Below are positions 50,197 to 61,068 of a DNA stretch of 64,000 nucleotides, one piece after another. The stretch spans positions 434,001-498,000 of the forward strand of contig BGKB01000002.1 of NCBI GenBank assembly GCA_003116975.1, read 5' to 3'. The stretch's first letter is position 1. Every line of letters starts with the position of its first letter. This DNA is from Aurantiochytrium sp. KH105. Its lineage: Eukaryota > Sar > Bigyra > Thraustochytrida > Thraustochytriidae. The position numbers and the translations under genes were made by a program. Under the pieces are notes generated by a model. That model ran no database searches and was not told the origin of the DNA. It saw nothing but the letters and a program-made list of their open reading frames with translations.

Positions 50197-52761
50197 TTAC
50201 AATTCGTCGAGGAGAGCGAGAGAATAGTCGCTCTTGACAATCTCTGCGAGGCGCGCGCGAATCTCATCGTAGCGTTTACGGAACTCAAAGATGCTGGCCG
50301 ACTCACGGAGAAACTCCACCATGTAGGTTCTTGCCCCGACGAGAAAGATCTGGACCGTGAAGATTTTGATGTCATCCCGAGACACGTGAAGCTTAAAGTC
50401 GTCAAAGTCCACCACGACGCGGTCGCGATGTTGCGTGTCAGAATGCACAATGTACGCAATGCGCTCAAGAACCTCTCGAGCTGGAACGCAAGTACTGAAT
50501 CGAGTCGATCGCTTGACCACGTCCTTGAACTGCTGAATCTGCGACGCCCCCTCGGACGCCGGAGACCACGGTTCGTCGTGTGCTTGCATATCTTCATAGT
50601 GAGAGCGCACATCCTCGCTCGAGCGACTGCGCGGTGGTGGCGAAAGCGACCGATGCAGACGGCGTTCAAAGATGGAGCCCGGGCTCTTGCACAGAGACTC
50701 GAGCGCGAGCGGTGGCGGCGCGTCCACAGCGGCGCGACTGCGAGGCGCAAGTGGAGGAGACTGGAAAAGAGGCAAGCCTCTCGCGCCGGGCGAGTTTGGC
50801 GTCGCTCTGCGCATCGCAGGGCCGCTAAATCGGGTTGTTGATGCCATCATTGATCCAAATCGGGGACTGTCTGCTGGCTGTGCGCTGCACAAATCCTGCT
50901 GCGAAGCCGTGTCGGAGCGCGTGGGACGGCAGTCATCGGGGCCAATCTCTTCTTGAGGAAGTGCGCGAGCCGCGCATGCACGGGCAAGCAATTCTTCTTC
51001 ATCCTCACCAACAACGATTCGGCCCTCTTCCTCCACATCCTCCTCCTCTTCATCGTCGTCGTCGTCATCATCATCATCATCTTCGTCCTCATCGTGATAA
51101 AGCTCGTCCATCTCGTCAAAGAAGGATTCTGCTTCTTCTTCCTCGGCACAAGAACGCTGAGGCGCCGAGACAGGCAAGACAGCGTCATCGACCCAAGGAT
51201 GCATTTGCGCATCCCAGACGGTCATGCGCAGCTCTGGTTCAGGTTCGAGGAGACCGGCAAGGAGGTCCACGACGGCGCCAGATAAGTGACGCGGGAAGAA
51301 GAGCGAAGGAAAATCAGCGACAGCGGCCGCTGAGATACCATCGATGCCATTACGCGACGATGCTGCCGAGGCGGCGCCCTGCGCCTTGTCCTGATCAAGT
51401 GCGGGGTGCATTTCCTTTTGCGCGCGTTTCCAAGCACGAAAATGCGCAAAGCGCGGGCATCGCAAAAGGTCCTTGCCAAATGGCAGATTCCCGTTGAGGA
51501 GGGCAAAGAGAATGACGCCGAGTGACCATGAATCAGCCTTGGCGCCATCGTAGCCGTTGTCGGTGCGTTCGAGGACCTCGGGCGCCACATAATGCGGCGA
51601 ACCCACCACGCTCATGAGACGACGCATCAGATAAGGACGGCCAAGCATCCCGACATCTTGACCCCCCTGGAGCTGTTGGCGGCCTTGCTTTGCACCGTCC
51701 ATGTAGAGTGCCGACAGTCCAAAGTCGGCAATCTTGAGCACAGCGCCTTCGTCGTGATCCGCAAGCAGCAAATTTTCTGGTTTGAGGTCTCGATGCGCCA
51801 GGCCACGCGAGTGGCAATAGGCCACACCCGAGAGAACCTGGCGAAAATAGTGCAATGCAGTTTGTTCATCGCAACCCTCATCGACCCGAATTCGGTCAAA
51901 GAGCTCGCCTCCCGAGGCAAGCTCGAGAACGAGAAAAAGAGTAGACTTGCTCTCTTGCACGAGCTCGAGGACCTCAAAGAGCTGGAGAACATTTTCATGT
52001 CCTCGAATCTTTTGCATGTTGCGAATCTCGTTGCACGTCTGCTGGCGCTGGCGTAGAAATTGCATGTACTTTTGCGGAACGCGGGGTACGTTGACGGCAC
52101 AACCCAACGAAGGTACTTTGCGTTTTACAATTGTGTTGATGGCCTCCAATTTGTCTACCTCGGTGCCGTAGAGCGACATGCATTGCTTGAGGGTCAGCTC
52201 GCGCAGTTGACCGGACCGTCGGTCGATGGCAGCGGCAACTACTGACTTTGAGCCAGGGTGCACCATCCACCGAACATCGGCTTCGGAGAGCTCTGCGCAT
52301 GTCAATTGCGCCGAGGAACTGGCTCCAGGACGATCGCTATTGGCCTCGTTCATGGGACTTGGCCCTTCACGAGCGCTTGCCCCGGTTGCGTCGGCCTGGT
52401 GCTGAGTGGCGCGGTGGTTCCCATGCTCAACACCTGACAAACTGAGCTTGCGGGGCCGGTTCGCGCGTTTCTCGTTGTTATCATCGTCGTCGTTCTTGTT
52501 TCCGTCAGTGCCGGACATGCTCGCTTCTTGGCCATCGGTCGTCGCAACAGCAACATAGCGTGCGAGAGCCACTGACCGCACGAGTTTAAGGTGACTTGAG
52601 TGCAAGATCTTCATGGCAAAATGATCCCTTGATACTGCGTGCACGCACTCGTAGACAACGCCGGAAGAGCCTCCACCGAGATAATTTCCCAGTTCATAGG
52701 CATCCTTTTCGTCCACCTGAATGGTCTGTCCATCGTACTTGCTGATGCGTCGAGTTTCCAT
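50197..52761 (-). CDS. CAMK/SNF1-like Ser/Thr protein kinase with a large N-lobe insert and KA1-like C-terminus
   Basis: Encodes 854 residues from the ATG at 52761. Gly-rich loop LGGGSSGVVYECV at 28-40; ATP-binding Lys K51 in FAMKIL. About 185 residues are inserted before the alpha-C Glu (E245 in TCNEIRNMQKIRGHENVLQLF). The catalytic loop HRDLKPEN begins at 323, DFG is 346-348, and the activation segment has VVGSPHYVAPE (APE 393-395). All catalytic residues are present, so it should be active. An acidic linker (poly-Asp/Glu, about 540-600) and Ser-Pro-rich region follow. Residues about 745-854 resemble the KA1/AMPK C-terminal fold (RSTRFSTCVPAREVLERI, then VQIFLVGARTYMVEFLRES), which binds acidic phospholipids or the kinase itself. 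The closest class by eye is SNF1/CHK1/CIPK; substrate unknown. Confidence 0.9.
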   Translation of the reverse strand: METRRISKYDGQTIQVDEKDAYELGNYLGGGSSGVVYECVHAVSRDHFAMKILHSSHLKLVRSVALARYVAVATTDGQEASMSGTDGNKNDDDDNNEKRANRPRKLSLSGVEHGNHRATQHQADATGASAREGPSPMNEANSDRPGASSSAQLTCAELSEADVRWMVHPGSKSVVAAAIDRRSGQLRELTLKQCMSLYGTEVDKLEAINTIVKRKVPSLGCAVNVPRVPQKYMQFLRQRQQTCNEIRNMQKIRGHENVLQLFEVLELVQESKSTLFLVLELASGGELFDRIRVDEGCDEQTALHYFRQVLSGVAYCHSRGLAHRDLKPENLLLADHDEGAVLKIADFGLSALYMDGAKQGRQQLQGGQDVGMLGRPYLMRRLMSVVGSPHYVAPEVLERTDNGYDGAKADSWSLGVILFALLNGNLPFGKDLLRCPRFAHFRAWKRAQKEMHPALDQDKAQGAASAASSRNGIDGISAAAVADFPSLFFPRHLSGAVVDLLAGLLEPEPELRMTVWDAQMHPWVDDAVLPVSAPQRSCAEEEEAESFFDEMDELYHDEDEDDDDDDDDDDEEEEDVEEEGRIVVGEDEEELLARACAARALPQEEIGPDDCRPTRSDTASQQDLCSAQPADSPRFGSMMASTTRFSGPAMRRATPNSPGARGLPLFQSPPLAPRSRAAVDAPPPLALESLCKSPGSIFERRLHRSLSPPPRSRSSEDVRSHYEDMQAHDEPWSPASEGASQIQQFKDVVKRSTRFSTCVPAREVLERIAYIVHSDTQHRDRVVVDFDDFKLHVSRDDIKIFTVQIFLVGARTYMVEFLRESASIFEFRKRYDEIRARLAEIVKSDYSLALLDEL

Positions 52762-52790
52762 CGTGGCTGGCTGATCTTTCCCACCGTACG

Positions 52791-52792
<2 letters not shown>

Positions 52793-52826
<34 letters not shown>

Positions 52827-52840
52827 GGAGGGAGGGAGGG
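52793..52840. repeat. GA dinucleotide and GGGA microsatellite
   Basis: About fourteen GA units followed by GAGGGAGGGAGGG, lying about 30-80 bases before the kinase ATG on its leader side. Confidence 0.95.
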
Positions 52841-53701
52841 CGAGTGTGCGCTGTCCGTGCCTTTAGTCGGCGAGCGAGCGAGTTAGATTGCTCGCCCGCG
52901 GGCGCGGGCAGGGGAGCGCACGTCGAAAGATCCTAAAGAGTGGCTCGCGCGAGCCTCCCCTTGTCTGTCTGTCTGTCTGTCTGGTTGCCTGTCCTCTTTC
53001 TCCGCCTATTGCCTGCTGCTTTTGCTTCGGGGTGCGACGGGCCTGGTCTGCCCGCTCTCCGCGGGGTCCAGGCCGAACGGGGCGCGTCGCCGATGCCGGG
53101 GCGGCCGCGAGGAGAAAAGGCAGAAGAAGGCGGCTGCGCTGCGCTACGCTACGCTACGCACGCAACGCACGCACGCGCGCTCGCTCGCACGCTCTTGCGC
53201 GCGCGGAGAGCGAGCGTGGGGAAAGAGAGTGAAGAAAGAGGATAAGGTAGAATAGACGGCGCGCGCGCGCGGCGTCCGTCGTTCACCTTGCCGCCGACGC
53301 GGCGGCGCTGGCGCTCGCCCAAGCGAGGACGCTCGGCCGGGGCTCGCCTGCGCTCCTCCGCGCGCTCTCCGCCGCCGCGGCTCCCGGCGCCTCGCCCGCT
53401 CCAGCCCTCGCCGGGGGATCGCAGCGCAGCGCCGGCCGATATGGACGGATTTCGAAACGAAACACGCGATCTCGCTCCCTCCCGATCTCCCTGGGCCCGC
53501 TCCGCCCCGCTCGCTCCGATCCGATCCGCTGCGCTCCGATGCGCTCCGCTCGCTCCGCTCCACTCCGCTCCGCCGCGGGCGGGGGCTCTCGGGCGCGCGC
53601 GGCGCGGCGGCTTCGCGACGAGGGCGGGCGGCCGGCCGGGCGGCGCTGATTCTTTCTTTTCGAGTCTGCCTCTCCCTCCTTCTTTCTCTGGTCTTCTTCT
53701 C

Positions 53702-53752
53702 CCCTTTCCTTTCCTTTCCTTTCCTTTCCTTTCCTTTGCTTTGCTTTGCTTT
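53702..53752. repeat. TTTCC then TTTGC pentamer repeat
   Basis: About seven TTTCC units followed by three TTTGC units. Confidence 0.9.
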
Positions 53753-54153
53753 CGGACAGATAGACAGACAGACGGTGAGACAGACAGACCTCGCCGACGA
53801 CGTAGTAGTCTTTCTCCACTGTAGGCCTGCCTCCCCGCGCCACTGCGGAATGCTGCCGGCAAATGCGGAATGCGCGCTTTGCGCACTTGTTCCGCTCCAG
53901 AGCTTCCTTTCGGGTTTTCCCGGAACGCGGAGTCAAAATTTTTTTGGCGCTTTTTTTGGGGTTGAGGCGGCTCTCCAGCTCGGAACGGGGAGAGAACGAT
54001 TTGGAACGCGAAACGAACATGTCCCTCATTCTGCGATTCTAGGCCTCGTACCAGTACATAGTACACTAGCCCAGCTGCGCGAGGAAAGAGAACGTTTTTT
54101 TCCCGCGGCGCTCGGCGAGGCAGATCGCGAGGCTCGCGCAGGGCGGCGGCGGG

Positions 54154-57100
54154 ATGGCGCAGCGCGTGCGCGCGCGCCGCGTCTCCGACGAGGACGTCTC
54201 CGTGCGCGCGCGGCCGCGCGAGTTCCTGGGCCGGGCGTGGCGGCGGCATGGCGCGCATGATGATGGCGGCGGCATGGGCGACGCCGGCGACCTGGGCGGC
54301 GACTTGGACGACGAGGCCCGGGCGCGGCGGCCGCGCGCGCCGGCGGGGCCGAGGGCAATGGAGGCGGGGAGACCCGCGCCCCGCTCCGACACCACCGCCG
54401 CCGCGACCCGGGTCGCGGCGGCGCGCGTGAGGGCGGCGCGCGCCAAGAGGAAAAGTGAAGAGGCCCGGCGGTTGCGCGCGGGCCAAGAGCAGCGCCGCCA
54501 GGCCAGAGCCGCGAGGAGCGACAAGGAGGCGGCCACCCGCGCCCGTGCCAAAGAGGCGCTGCGGAAAGCGCGCAAAGACGCCAAACGCGCCGTCCTCGAG
54601 CGCCAGGAGCTCGAGGCGCGACAGCATAATTTTCTTGCACACCAGGCCGACGCCATCCGCCGCGGGAACCGCCTCGTTGACCATGCCGACAGCGCAAGGC
54701 AGGAAATGGGATCCATCCCGGAGCGGGACGCCCAGCTTCAAGTTCGTCCTCGCCTCGTGAGCAGCACGTACCTCGATACAGAGAGCAAAGCCTCGTGCGC
54801 CGTGCGTGACCATGCCAGGCGGCGCGAACAGAACCAGAATGCGAACTCTAACCTGCGGCCGGGCGACGCCGAGATGCGTCGCGGAGCGTCATTAGACCCG
54901 CATGCTCGAAAACCCGCCGTGCCCCGCGTACGTCGTGCCAAAGGAAAATCTCGTGCACCGCAGCACGCGGCAGTCCTGCAGCCAAGCAAGCCGCCTCTCC
55001 CCGCAGTGGCACGCATTCCTGCTCCTGCTCGAGTAGAGCGTCATGAAGACGTTGTTGTTGGCACGCACTCGCAACGGGCCGTTAGCGATGATGAGCGTCG
55101 ACAGGTCCAGGCATTCATGCGCAAGCAGCGAGCCTTGCGCAAGCAGCAAGAACTCGAGATGCAGCAACGTCGTGACGAGGAGAAACGCCGCAAACTCGAA
55201 CAGCTCCGCGAGTTGGAGCAGCGCACGCTTGCGCACACCCGCGGGCCAAGCGGTGCAAAAGACCGGGTCGCGCTTACTGCTGGCCCACCAAACCGGCGCA
55301 GCCGTCGTACCAATGCGTCCAGCCCATCTCGGATTGAAACCTCGCGCTCCCCTCGCGTGGGCAAAGCCCTCAAGCCCCGTCAAGACATGATTCTCGACCA
55401 TGAGGCATTTATGATGGACTGCACTACGACAAAAGCAAATTTCGCGACTGACAAATCCAATGTTCTCGCGACAGCGGCAATCGATGAAGACGACAGCGCA
55501 AGTGATCATCCGCACGACCAATCGATGCGTTCTTATGAATCAGAGTCCTCCGAGGGTGATGCGGAAACGAGTGATGGCAGTGGGCTTAGCCCAGCCGCCA
55601 TGGAGGCCGTCCGGGCCGCCGCGCAACAAGTAGCGAAAAAAATGCTTGTGCAAGCCAAGTCCGCAATGTCGGGGTCGTCGAGTACAGACGAAAGAATTGC
55701 GCAGCTCAATGTTGCCGCAGCAGCCGCAAGCGCTCGTCTTGATGATCTTCAGCTCAAGCAACATTTCAGGTTGGAACAAAATGGTTCAATTCCTCTACCT
55801 GGAATTGGCAAGCTATCGGAAATCTCCATCCCGGAGGACTTCGTAGAGAACGATGCATCCAAGACGCGCACCGAAAAGTCCTTGGCAAAAGGCGCCGATG
55901 ATTCTGCTGAAGAGTACGAAGACGATTACGAAGGAGCCGGGGAGGACGAGCAGTACGAAAAAGATCGACCTGGTGAAGATGGCACTCAGGACGCGCTGCG
56001 CATGCTCGAAAATGACGCCGCACGCATCGCAGCAGACATGTTGCAGCAAGCAATCGCACGCGACCCAGCCTTGAACCGCAGGCCAGGGGACCCGCTACCG
56101 CCTAGCACTCGAGCAGGTCCGGTCTTACCAAATCTTGCCGCTGCGGCCCCTGCTCGACACACCACGCCCCCCGCACGATACAATGCTCCCGTTGCCAATC
56201 ATTTGGAAAAGTACGTGAAGAGAAAGACGTACGGAATTCTAGATCTCTATGTCTCGCGCCAGCAGGCCGCTGGCAATCTTCAGAAAACGCCAGTCATCTC
56301 CAAGGAACAAGATGAAAATGCTGAGCATCTGCAAGCAAGCTTGGTGAATATCGACGAAGGGCTTGTCTCCGCTCGCGGCGACGAAGATGCTGTTGATTCC
56401 AGGCATGATGATGGGGAGGCCAAGGAGGATCTCGAAGAGCACGATGATGGTCAGCACGAAGCTGGTCGCGACGATGAGGCTGACTCGGTCTCGAGCGAGG
56501 CCGAACTCAAGTGGGACGATGCGCTGCTGGAAGTCCCGGCAGAGGACGAGCGACCCGTGCTACTCACAACGGCATCGCAAAGGCCAGGGGCACAGGAGGA
56601 AACAGGAGAGTCCGTCCAGACACACCACCCCTCCCACACCGAGGACGAAACTTCATCCACCAATGGCCAAAGTGAGAGCGAGCGAGACGCTGAGGCGAAT
56701 CTAAATTATGAAAACGAGCGCCAACGCTCGATGCCGACGGCAAGTGCAGATGCGGCGCAAACCAACACAGAAAAGCTTCGCTCACTGTCTCCTGGAACGC
56801 TGCGCCGAAAGCTCTTGGCCAATGTGAACCTCCTCGAGTCCTTGGAACAAACACACCAACATCTGAACGAACTCGAACACGCACAGGCGCTCTCTTTGGC
56901 TCAGCATGAGACCGCGGCTCTTATGCAACAATGGGACGATGAGCGGAGACAGGCGGTGGAGGTTGCCAAAGTTGCGGCTGTCCAACAAGCCAGTTCTGAT
57001 CTCGTGAAAGCGCGCACAGCTGAAATTCAGCAGCACATCCAAGAGGAGGCGCAGGCTCAGATCCGCGCTGCCGAATCTCGCGCCACTGCGCTAGAAGCGG

Positions 57101-60100
57101 CCGTTGAACTGGCCAAACGTCGCGAGTCCAGCGTACAAACAATGGAAAAAGCTGTCCACGAGGTCGGTTCCGACGCCCTTGCAGTAGAGCAGCGCAGTGT
57201 TTCTGTCGAGGCAGAAGAGCAGCCGCCATTGCGAGCCTCGCACGCCACCTCGCCCATGCCGCAACACGATACTCGCTCTACCTCGCCAATTCCCGTACAA
57301 GTCAAAGCTCACTCGCGTGAAAGGGGCGTCAGTGGTGCACCATCTGGACGAGACTGGGACGAGAGTGCAAACGAAGACGAATTCGAGCACAACGACGGCA
57401 GTGAAGATGGATCTGAAGATGAAGATGGGGAGGACTACAATACGGAGTTTAGCTCCAGTGGGGTTCACGAGAGCACAAGCATGCGTATGTCAGTTCGTTC
57501 GGGCGTTCGTTACGATGAATCGGGACACATTGAAGAAGGGATCGAAGATGAAGTCGAAGATGAAGTCGAGGATGAAGTTGGATCATCTGCAGCAGCTTCG
57601 TCTGTGCCTGATGAAGAAGTCGGAGTCGAAGTGGACGAGGATGGTGATATTGAGGAGGTGGAGGATGAGGCAGCCTATGCGGTGCCAAGCGTCTATTCTT
57701 CATCAGCCGCTCCAGGAGAAGTTTACTCGAGCTTCGGCGACGATGAATCGAGCATCGCAGATGAAGTTCTGGATGCTGACGCACGATCACGTAATGACGA
57801 GTTCTTGAACGTGCATCTCTCTGTCGATGACAAACGGGTGATGCGCGAGGTTGTCCCGGATGAGTCCTTTTTGCGTGAGGAGGGTCTCTCTGACGATGAA
57901 CGTTCTGGCGGAGGCGATGGGACTTCGGAGGGTTCGTTTCGACTCTTTACCAAGCAGCTGCTAAACAACTACCGCAAAGACGCAGCGGCCCGACGCAGTC
58001 ACGAGCAAGAGCTTTTGCGTATGCGCGAAAAAGCGCTGCGCGAGAAGACGCGTGAGCAGCTCAAGTGGCTCATTCATCAAAAGAAGCTCATGGTTCAATG
58101 GGTGCACGACAGAAAGAAGAAAGAGCAGTCTGCCGCACGAGCGCATCCGCCAAGTGATGCACAAGGTGTTCCGCAACCCCCGTCTTCATTGCTCGGCGCG
58201 TCGACTGCAGGAGTGACGTCACTCGTTCCATCATCGCACAGCCCTTCAATGTCCCCTCGAGCAAAGGATATCCGCATGCCGTCGCAGCGCGAAATCGAAG
58301 CGAGCCTTGAGATGGAGCGTCGTAAGATCGAGACCGTGTTTAGATTGAACAAGGCCTCCATTGAGAGCGAGCGCGCAGCCTTGAACGAGGCGTACTACAA
58401 GGAAGAGCTCAATTACCGCAAACACAAACAAAGTCTGAGCCAACTGTACAAAGAGACTGCTGTTTATCGGCAAAAACAAGGCCAATTGCAAGCGCCGCTC
58501 TCATCCCCTGAGCGCGATGCTGTTTTCCTTCGTGCGGCCTCTTCGCTCATGAGTGCCTCGCCTTCGCCAATGTCTCCTGATCTGAAGCTCGCTGCGCTTC
58601 GCGGCATTTCCGCGGAGCTCTTGAGCCCTGTTGGGTCCGGAACAAGTTCGCCACGCAAGCTCAAGGATGACTTTGAGAACATTCTCCCCGCGGACAGCAA
58701 GGCACATGCTACATTTCGTGCAAAGGATAATCTCGACGGCGACAATGGGGACAACGGGGAGGTTGAGGAGGAGGTGGATGACGACGAGATCGAGGATGAG
58801 GTTGGTGAAACGCGATCGGTCGTGGACACTGTTTCCGACGGGGAGGGAGATGATGCCCTGGAGATTGTCGATGAAACCTCGGTTGTTTCAAGCGAGAAAG
58901 GGCGCAGTTTTGCCGCATCGGACCTTGGTCGGTCAGCAACTTCGGGTTATGATGATGAGACCTTTGAAGAAGAAGAGGAGGAGGATGAAGAGGATGGCGA
59001 AAACGATGATGACGACAAGAATGGTGAGCGGCCCGTGTCAGCGCCAGTTCCAACGCCGGGTGCTGATACCGTTCAATCTTCTGTGGTGAGCCCTCGGGAT
59101 CTCAGTGCTCCGAGCTCGCAGTCAGCCTCGTCGCGAGGACTTGCCATGCAACAGAGCATGGAGCTACGGCGCGAGAGAATCGCGACTCTCAAGACGACTC
59201 TTGGCGATAAGAAATCCACTCTGCAAGCCCTTCAAAAGAAACAGGCTCTTCGCGTGGCGCACAAGGGCGAGCAAAAGCTGGAGCGCGACCTGCAGCAAGA
59301 AATCCAGCGCATCGATGAGGAGATCAACCTCTTACAACAGACGTTGGCGGAGGAGACATCGGCCTCTGGAGATGATGGATACTCTGATACGTTTGGTTCC
59401 AGCTCAACATCGCCTCGAGTTGCAGCTGGCGTCAATGACGCTGTCCCCGTATCGGACGACTGGGCGCGCATGGACGTTGTTGACGAAGACGATGAACTCG
59501 ACGAGTCTGCCGTGGCGCTTCTTGAAGCAGTCTCCCCACGCGCAAAACCGGGTGCGCAAGTCGAGGATGCAACTCTGGACGAGCAGGGCGTCATCATTCA
59601 AGGTGCTGGGAGCAGAAATGATATCGCCGTTGCCGGAGCTGCTGCACAGTACAATGGCGAAAAGGAAGGAGAGGAATTTGATGATGATGATGACGACGAT
59701 GGCCTCTTGCAAGGCGCCGAGCTCGATGAAGGGGAAGACCCGGAAGTTGCGGGTATGATTGCGAACCTCGCCGCAGATTCTTTTGCGAGTGTTGACGAGA
59801 TGGACGCGGGACGCGCGCGAGCACCGAGCCGGGTGGGCCTGGATCGGGGCGCAGCAGTCAGCGATCTTGCGCATGCGCGTGAGTCCGGAAATGGCGCCTC
59901 AATGGCGATCGACGAGGACGAACGCGCTGCGAAATTTGAAGAAAACCGTGCACGAAAAGCGAAACTTGCCGACGAAATCACTGCGATGCTGCTCCCCGAG
60001 CTCATTCAGCAGGCAGTGGGGAGCACTGCGCCTGGCGTCGAGGCCTCGTCGGGTACCGAGGCCCGAGAGCGTGCAGGCGATGCGCAAGGCGTCGATCCCG

Positions 60101-61068
60101 CGTCTGCTGAAAGGTTGTCTGGCAAAGAGAGGCATGCTGTTGAGGAAAAGACAAAGGACTTTGAATTTGGAGACGTGACGGATGCGAGTGCAGCAGGATC
60201 CATGGCAGCACACAGTGATGCAGCAGGACTCGAGCAGGAAGTGCAACCTGAGGTGGAGGACGATCGTTTGGATGCGACCATGATGGAGGAAAATGACCAA
60301 GTGCACTCCGAGGATGAAGGATTCTATGATTGGACAGGATACACGGAAAGCTACGTGCGCAAGCTGTTTGAAGTCGTCGAGGAGCGCGGCGGCGTGGACA
60401 TGCTCGCGGAGTGGAAGCAGGCCGCCCAAATTCAAAGCGAGAATACGGGGGATGCCCTTGACGTCAGCTTTTACCTTGACATTGAGCGTGAAGACAACAA
60501 TCCAGAATTCCTCCAGATCAACAACAAGATGATCTTTGACCTGGTAAACAGCAGTCTAGAGGAGATCCTGCTTGGATCGCGATCGGGTCATCGGGCTCAA
60601 ATCGAAGGGGGCGGACCAACGCCGTCTTGGGCTCAAATTCCGTTCCGGCAGGCATTGCGCCTGCGCGCGCCAGTACCACCCATGAGAGAGCTCGTAGAAT
60701 CTGTCTTGCGTCGAGTTCTGCGATGGGATCGCCTCGAGTCGGGTCCAAGTGTGGTGCCGGTACTACTGAGCCACGAAGAATCTCAAGGCGGCGCGCTTTT
60801 GCGCGCAGCCAGCGCGAGTGCGGGCACGAGCTCCTTTGTCCCATTTTGGTCGATGGACGAGTACGAACGCATGGAGAATGTCATTTGCTCGGACTTGTTG
60901 GAGCGCGACGAGGAATGGACGCATAATGAACGTGAGGAGTGGGATGTAATTTCCAAGGTTGCAGATCTCATGCTTGAGGACTTGATCAAGGAGACGGCTG
61001 AGTATTGCGATTCCATGAATGCTTCGAGTAGTGGCGCGGCGACGGCGGCGAGCCGTGACAGGAGCTAG
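54154..61068 (+). CDS. CEP350/TRM-like giant coiled-coil protein with DUF4378-like C-terminus
   Basis: Encodes 2304 residues in one exon from the ATG at 54154. Residues 1-210 are Arg/Ala-rich and helical. Much of the chain is acidic disorder (many Glu/Asp runs) broken by coiled coils. Residues about 878-910 (SPGTLRRKLLANVNLLESLEQ) and about 1288-1325 (REKALREKTREQLKWLIHQKK) resemble conserved helices of the centrosomal protein CEP350. The C-terminal part, from about 2056 (FYDWTGYTESYVRKLFEVVEE) through NNKMIFDLVNSSLEEIL, looks like the DUF4378 module that plant TRM proteins share with CEP350. Those proteins recruit FOP/TON1 partners to centrioles or cortical microtubules. I infer a basal-body or microtubule-organising role; the match is by eye and rests on short motifs. 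A CAP-Gly domain was not seen. Confidence 0.75.
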   Translation: MAQRVRARRVSDEDVSVRARPREFLGRAWRRHGAHDDGGGMGDAGDLGGDLDDEARARRPRAPAGPRAMEAGRPAPRSDTTAAATRVAAARVRAARAKRKSEEARRLRAGQEQRRQARAARSDKEAATRARAKEALRKARKDAKRAVLERQELEARQHNFLAHQADAIRRGNRLVDHADSARQEMGSIPERDAQLQVRPRLVSSTYLDTESKASCAVRDHARRREQNQNANSNLRPGDAEMRRGASLDPHARKPAVPRVRRAKGKSRAPQHAAVLQPSKPPLPAVARIPAPARVERHEDVVVGTHSQRAVSDDERRQVQAFMRKQRALRKQQELEMQQRRDEEKRRKLEQLRELEQRTLAHTRGPSGAKDRVALTAGPPNRRSRRTNASSPSRIETSRSPRVGKALKPRQDMILDHEAFMMDCTTTKANFATDKSNVLATAAIDEDDSASDHPHDQSMRSYESESSEGDAETSDGSGLSPAAMEAVRAAAQQVAKKMLVQAKSAMSGSSSTDERIAQLNVAAAAASARLDDLQLKQHFRLEQNGSIPLPGIGKLSEISIPEDFVENDASKTRTEKSLAKGADDSAEEYEDDYEGAGEDEQYEKDRPGEDGTQDALRMLENDAARIAADMLQQAIARDPALNRRPGDPLPPSTRAGPVLPNLAAAAPARHTTPPARYNAPVANHLEKYVKRKTYGILDLYVSRQQAAGNLQKTPVISKEQDENAEHLQASLVNIDEGLVSARGDEDAVDSRHDDGEAKEDLEEHDDGQHEAGRDDEADSVSSEAELKWDDALLEVPAEDERPVLLTTASQRPGAQEETGESVQTHHPSHTEDETSSTNGQSESERDAEANLNYENERQRSMPTASADAAQTNTEKLRSLSPGTLRRKLLANVNLLESLEQTHQHLNELEHAQALSLAQHETAALMQQWDDERRQAVEVAKVAAVQQASSDLVKARTAEIQQHIQEEAQAQIRAAESRATALEAAVELAKRRESSVQTMEKAVHEVGSDALAVEQRSVSVEAEEQPPLRASHATSPMPQHDTRSTSPIPVQVKAHSRERGVSGAPSGRDWDESANEDEFEHNDGSEDGSEDEDGEDYNTEFSSSGVHESTSMRMSVRSGVRYDESGHIEEGIEDEVEDEVEDEVGSSAAASSVPDEEVGVEVDEDGDIEEVEDEAAYAVPSVYSSSAAPGEVYSSFGDDESSIADEVLDADARSRNDEFLNVHLSVDDKRVMREVVPDESFLREEGLSDDERSGGGDGTSEGSFRLFTKQLLNNYRKDAAARRSHEQELLRMREKALREKTREQLKWLIHQKKLMVQWVHDRKKKEQSAARAHPPSDAQGVPQPPSSLLGASTAGVTSLVPSSHSPSMSPRAKDIRMPSQREIEASLEMERRKIETVFRLNKASIESERAALNEAYYKEELNYRKHKQSLSQLYKETAVYRQKQGQLQAPLSSPERDAVFLRAASSLMSASPSPMSPDLKLAALRGISAELLSPVGSGTSSPRKLKDDFENILPADSKAHATFRAKDNLDGDNGDNGEVEEEVDDDEIEDEVGETRSVVDTVSDGEGDDALEIVDETSVVSSEKGRSFAASDLGRSATSGYDDETFEEEEEEDEEDGENDDDDKNGERPVSAPVPTPGADTVQSSVVSPRDLSAPSSQSASSRGLAMQQSMELRRERIATLKTTLGDKKSTLQALQKKQALRVAHKGEQKLERDLQQEIQRIDEEINLLQQTLAEETSASGDDGYSDTFGSSSTSPRVAAGVNDAVPVSDDWARMDVVDEDDELDESAVALLEAVSPRAKPGAQVEDATLDEQGVIIQGAGSRNDIAVAGAAAQYNGEKEGEEFDDDDDDDGLLQGAELDEGEDPEVAGMIANLAADSFASVDEMDAGRARAPSRVGLDRGAAVSDLAHARESGNGASMAIDEDERAAKFEENRARKAKLADEITAMLLPELIQQAVGSTAPGVEASSGTEARERAGDAQGVDPASAERLSGKERHAVEEKTKDFEFGDVTDASAAGSMAAHSDAAGLEQEVQPEVEDDRLDATMMEENDQVHSEDEGFYDWTGYTESYVRKLFEVVEERGGVDMLAEWKQAAQIQSENTGDALDVSFYLDIEREDNNPEFLQINNKMIFDLVNSSLEEILLGSRSGHRAQIEGGGPTPSWAQIPFRQALRLRAPVPPMRELVESVLRRVLRWDRLESGPSVVPVLLSHEESQGGALLRAASASAGTSSFVPFWSMDEYERMENVICSDLLERDEEWTHNEREEWDVISKVADLMLEDLIKETAEYCDSMNASSSGAATAASRDRS

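Larger units (their letters stand above)
52762..54153. other. Divergent promoter region between kinase and CEP350/TRM-like genes
   Basis: GC-rich, with a GA array directly upstream of the kinase start, a CTGT run near 52968-52982 and a TTTCC array near 53704-53750. Overlapping long frames on both strands are Arg/Ser/Ala simple sequence and are not supported. Confidence 0.55.

Noticed and set aside
53149..54813. 554-codon minus-strand frame across the divergent promoter
   Set aside because: Overlaps the start of the CEP350/TRM-like gene in antisense and is Arg/Ala/Ser-rich simple sequence.
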